DNA from: a virus
Strand: one strand, 5' to 3'
Virus record (IMG/VR): IMGVR_UViG_3300036945_001234
Span: 1-21,634 of that record
DNA length: 21,634 bases
The notes under the pieces are model-generated. The model was given only the letters and a program-made list of their open reading frames with translations, ran no database searches and had not been told where the DNA came from. This document shows, piece after piece, positions 20,612 to 21,634 of the stretch (position 1 is the stretch's first letter; every line of letters begins with the position of its first letter). A program made the position numbers and the translations under genes.

Positions 20612-20848
20612 AACGGTTAGTTAGAAGGCTCAAAGTTTTACAACCTTGCCCGCTAACAGTTCTTGAAATTTCTGCGGATTGGTTTCGAGATGCTCAGACT
20701 CATCTGCCATAAACATTCCACATCTGCCAGTTTCGCGCAACTTCAAAGCGACATAGCCAGCGGAGATATTCGGGCGGGCCAGCACCTTTACCACCTGTTT
20801 ATTCACGATTACAAATGAGATTGCTTGCATGGTTGCCTTCTAACCGTT
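20612..20848. repeat. inverted repeat flanking a small gene
   Basis: AACGGTTAGTTAGAAGGC (20612-20629) and GCCTTCTAACCGTT (20835-20848) are inverted copies that differ by a 4-bp TTAG duplication. They bracket the 20630-20830 gene exactly. This could mark a mobilised gene unit or allow a long-range stem. Confidence 0.55.
20630..20830 (-). CDS. hypothetical protein, 66 aa
   Basis: A 66-aa soluble protein (MQAISFVIVNKQVVKVLARP...). The N-terminal part is beta-like, the C-terminal part helical and acidic (ADESEHLETNPQKFQELLAG). AGAAGG lies 5 nt before the ATG and forms part of the flanking inverted repeat. It follows the 20853-21056 gene after 22 nt and precedes the small membrane-protein gene. 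No family recognised; the size and setting suggest accessory cargo. Confidence 0.65.
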   Translation of the reverse strand: MQAISFVIVNKQVVKVLARPNISAGYVALKLRETGRCGMFMADESEHLETNPQKFQELLAGKVVKL

Positions 20849-20852
20849 TGCA

Positions 20853-21056
20853 TTACTGGCGCGGCGTGAATAGCCGAACCACAAAATTCCGCACGGCGTA
20901 AGCCGCGTCCAGTGCACGCGATCTTAGACCGAACAACTGAAAGCGCAACCACGCACGAGGGAAACGATACAACCAGAACCAAACTTTCTGGCGCGGGGAT
21001 AACCCGTTATAGGACATATACGATTTGCTTTCAACTACAAAGCCACGCCAAGACAT
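20853..21056 (-). CDS. hypothetical basic protein, 67 aa
   Basis: A 67-aa basic, aromatic-rich protein (VWFWLYRFPRAWLRFQLFGL, about 25-44), possibly an amphipathic membrane-associated helix, then an Arg-rich C-terminus (NFVVRLFTPRQ). AAGGAG lies 7 nt before the ATG. A GTTAGAC motif, which fits the attC R' consensus, lies 3 nt before that ribosome-binding site. First gene of a three-gene run ending at the 20286-20321 terminator. Function unknown; a membrane-active peptide is one possibility. Confidence 0.65.
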   Translation of the reverse strand: MSWRGFVVESKSYMSYNGLSPRQKVWFWLYRFPRAWLRFQLFGLRSRALDAAYAVRNFVVRLFTPRQ

Positions 21057-21418
21057 TTTTTTACTCCTTCGGTCTAACTATGTATTAGCCAGCAACTTGC
21101 CGTATAAGACTCTGGTAGGGAGTCTTAAATGGCGACAACTTCCATTGGCTGAATGGGGTGTAGTGCTGGCGGGCGGGAAACGGAAGCGGTAACGGGCGGC
21201 GCTCCTGGGGCGGGTGTCTGCTTTTGACCGTGAACTATGGTTTAGGTTCTGGCGGCACTATTCTCTTGCCGCCGTTCGTGAACTGTCTTAAATGCCCTTG
21301 CGCGGGGTGTGCGCGTCCCGTTTGCTCTGGCACTTGACCTTGGGCTCTTGTTCTGGAAAAGGAGACCAGCAACCTGGTGCCGGAAGCGCTGCCGATTACG
21401 AATTAAGAAAATTTTATG
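21057..21418. other. non-coding gap with hairpins
   Basis: No convincing gene lies in these 362 bases. Two perfect inverted pairs are present: TAAGACTC (21105-21112) with GAGTCTTA (21120-21127), and GGCGGCA (21251-21257) with TGCCGCC (21267-21273). The first lies upstream of the three-gene run and might be an operator or leader hairpin for it. I found no clear promoter boxes. A small RNA or an attachment site could lie here, but nothing decisive is seen. Confidence 0.4.
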
Positions 21419-21458
21419 ACAAAAACGGTCATAATTAGAAAATTATGACCGTTTTTGT
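21419..21458. terminator. strong hairpin terminator
   Basis: ACAAAAACGGTCATAATT (21419-21436) and its exact complement AATTATGACCGTTTTTGT (21441-21458) form a perfect 18-bp stem with the 4-nt loop AGAA. The A/T-runs flank the GC core on both sides, so it works in either direction. It follows the 30-aa gene on the - strand. Confidence 0.85.
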
Positions 21459-21477
21459 TGCAAGGGGGGGGCGGGGG

Positions 21478-21570
21478 TTATTCGCCCAGGCGGGGAATGT
21501 GGGCGGGTTCTGCGGTAGATAATTTGCACGGTTCGCCGCTGAGCGTTTCGATCAATATTTTTATGGTCAT
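21478..21570 (-). CDS. microprotein, 30 aa
   Basis: A 30-residue ORF (MTIKILIETLSGEPCKLS..., ending PRLGE). It has a strong AAGGAG site 7 nt before the ATG and is followed 19 nt after its stop by a strong terminator, a complete monocistronic layout that makes translation likely despite its size. A beta-type start and one Cys are all that can be said. Its promoter may lie beyond or at the right edge of the window. Function unknown. Confidence 0.5.
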   Translation of the reverse strand: MTIKILIETLSGEPCKLSTAEPAHIPRLGE

Positions 21571-21634
21571 TTTTCGACTCCTTGTGTGGGTGGGTGGTAT
21601 CCGGTCAAGCGGGCCGGCACGCTTTGATTTAACT

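Noticed and set aside
21235-21333. Possible 32-aa GTG-started ORF on the - strand
   Set aside because: AAGG lies only about 4 nt before the GTG, the product is low in structure and nothing else supports it; too weak to annotate.
1-21634. Terminal direct repeats showing a circular or complete genome
   Set aside because: The first and last few dozen bases share no obvious repeat; completeness of the element cannot be judged from the window.

Overview
The window looks like one compact temperate tailed-phage genome or a phage-derived element (Caudoviricetes-type). It has a tyrosine integrase, an early replication operon on the + strand, and a head/packaging operon on the - strand, with two operons converging on a shared hairpin terminator at 7707-7738. 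Base composition is moderately GC-rich with several AT-rich islands. The host cannot be named from this sequence. The lipoprotein with a Pro/Thr/Ala-rich stalk and SH3 domain, and the style of the connector-like repeats, remind me of Chloroflexota (Anaerolineae) elements, but that is a weak inference.

Left end (1-2160): a GC-rich ~21-bp tandem repeat region; a strong sigma70-like promoter whose start site falls on the ATG of the first small gene (probably leaderless); a second small AT-rich gene; and the integrase on the - strand. The int/early intergenic region holds an operator-like perfect inverted repeat and GC-rich direct repeats.

Early operon (2162-7704, +): two tiny membrane proteins, a stand-alone LexA-type winged helix, a four-helix membrane protein with a long cytosolic tail, a 40-aa Cys-rich protein, a DnaD-like replication initiator, a DnaC-like helicase loader, a small unknown protein, a solitary cytosine-5 DNA methyltransferase, and four small genes including a lipoprotein-SH3 protein. 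Eight of the junctions are ATGA stop/start overlaps, so translation is tightly coupled. Inside the dnaD-like gene are three copies of an ATCAAATTTGAT palindrome around a very AT-rich stretch, which I read as the likely replication origin.

Late operon (20231 down to 7740, -): small terminase (leaderless GTG start proposed), a coiled-coil/membrane-anchor protein, large terminase, portal, a MuF-like minor head protein, a 709-aa ORF combining the MuF C-terminal segment, a prohead protease and scaffold plus major capsid protein, two paralogous small structural proteins, a terminator, a two-helix membrane protein, a small coiled-coil protein, a connector-like protein with an internal tandem duplication, a mosaic tail-fibre/baseplate-like protein, and three small genes. 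The MuF and protease-capsid ORFs lie in one frame and are separated by a single TGA. No tape-measure, tail-tube or endolysin gene is recognisable, although the late operon appears complete between its promoter and terminator.

Right end (20286-21634, -): a terminator, an 82-bp attC-like (integron-type) imperfect hairpin at the 3' end of a small membrane-protein gene, two more small genes, a structured non-coding gap, a very strong bidirectional hairpin and a 30-aa microprotein gene. This end looks like an accessory cargo zone.
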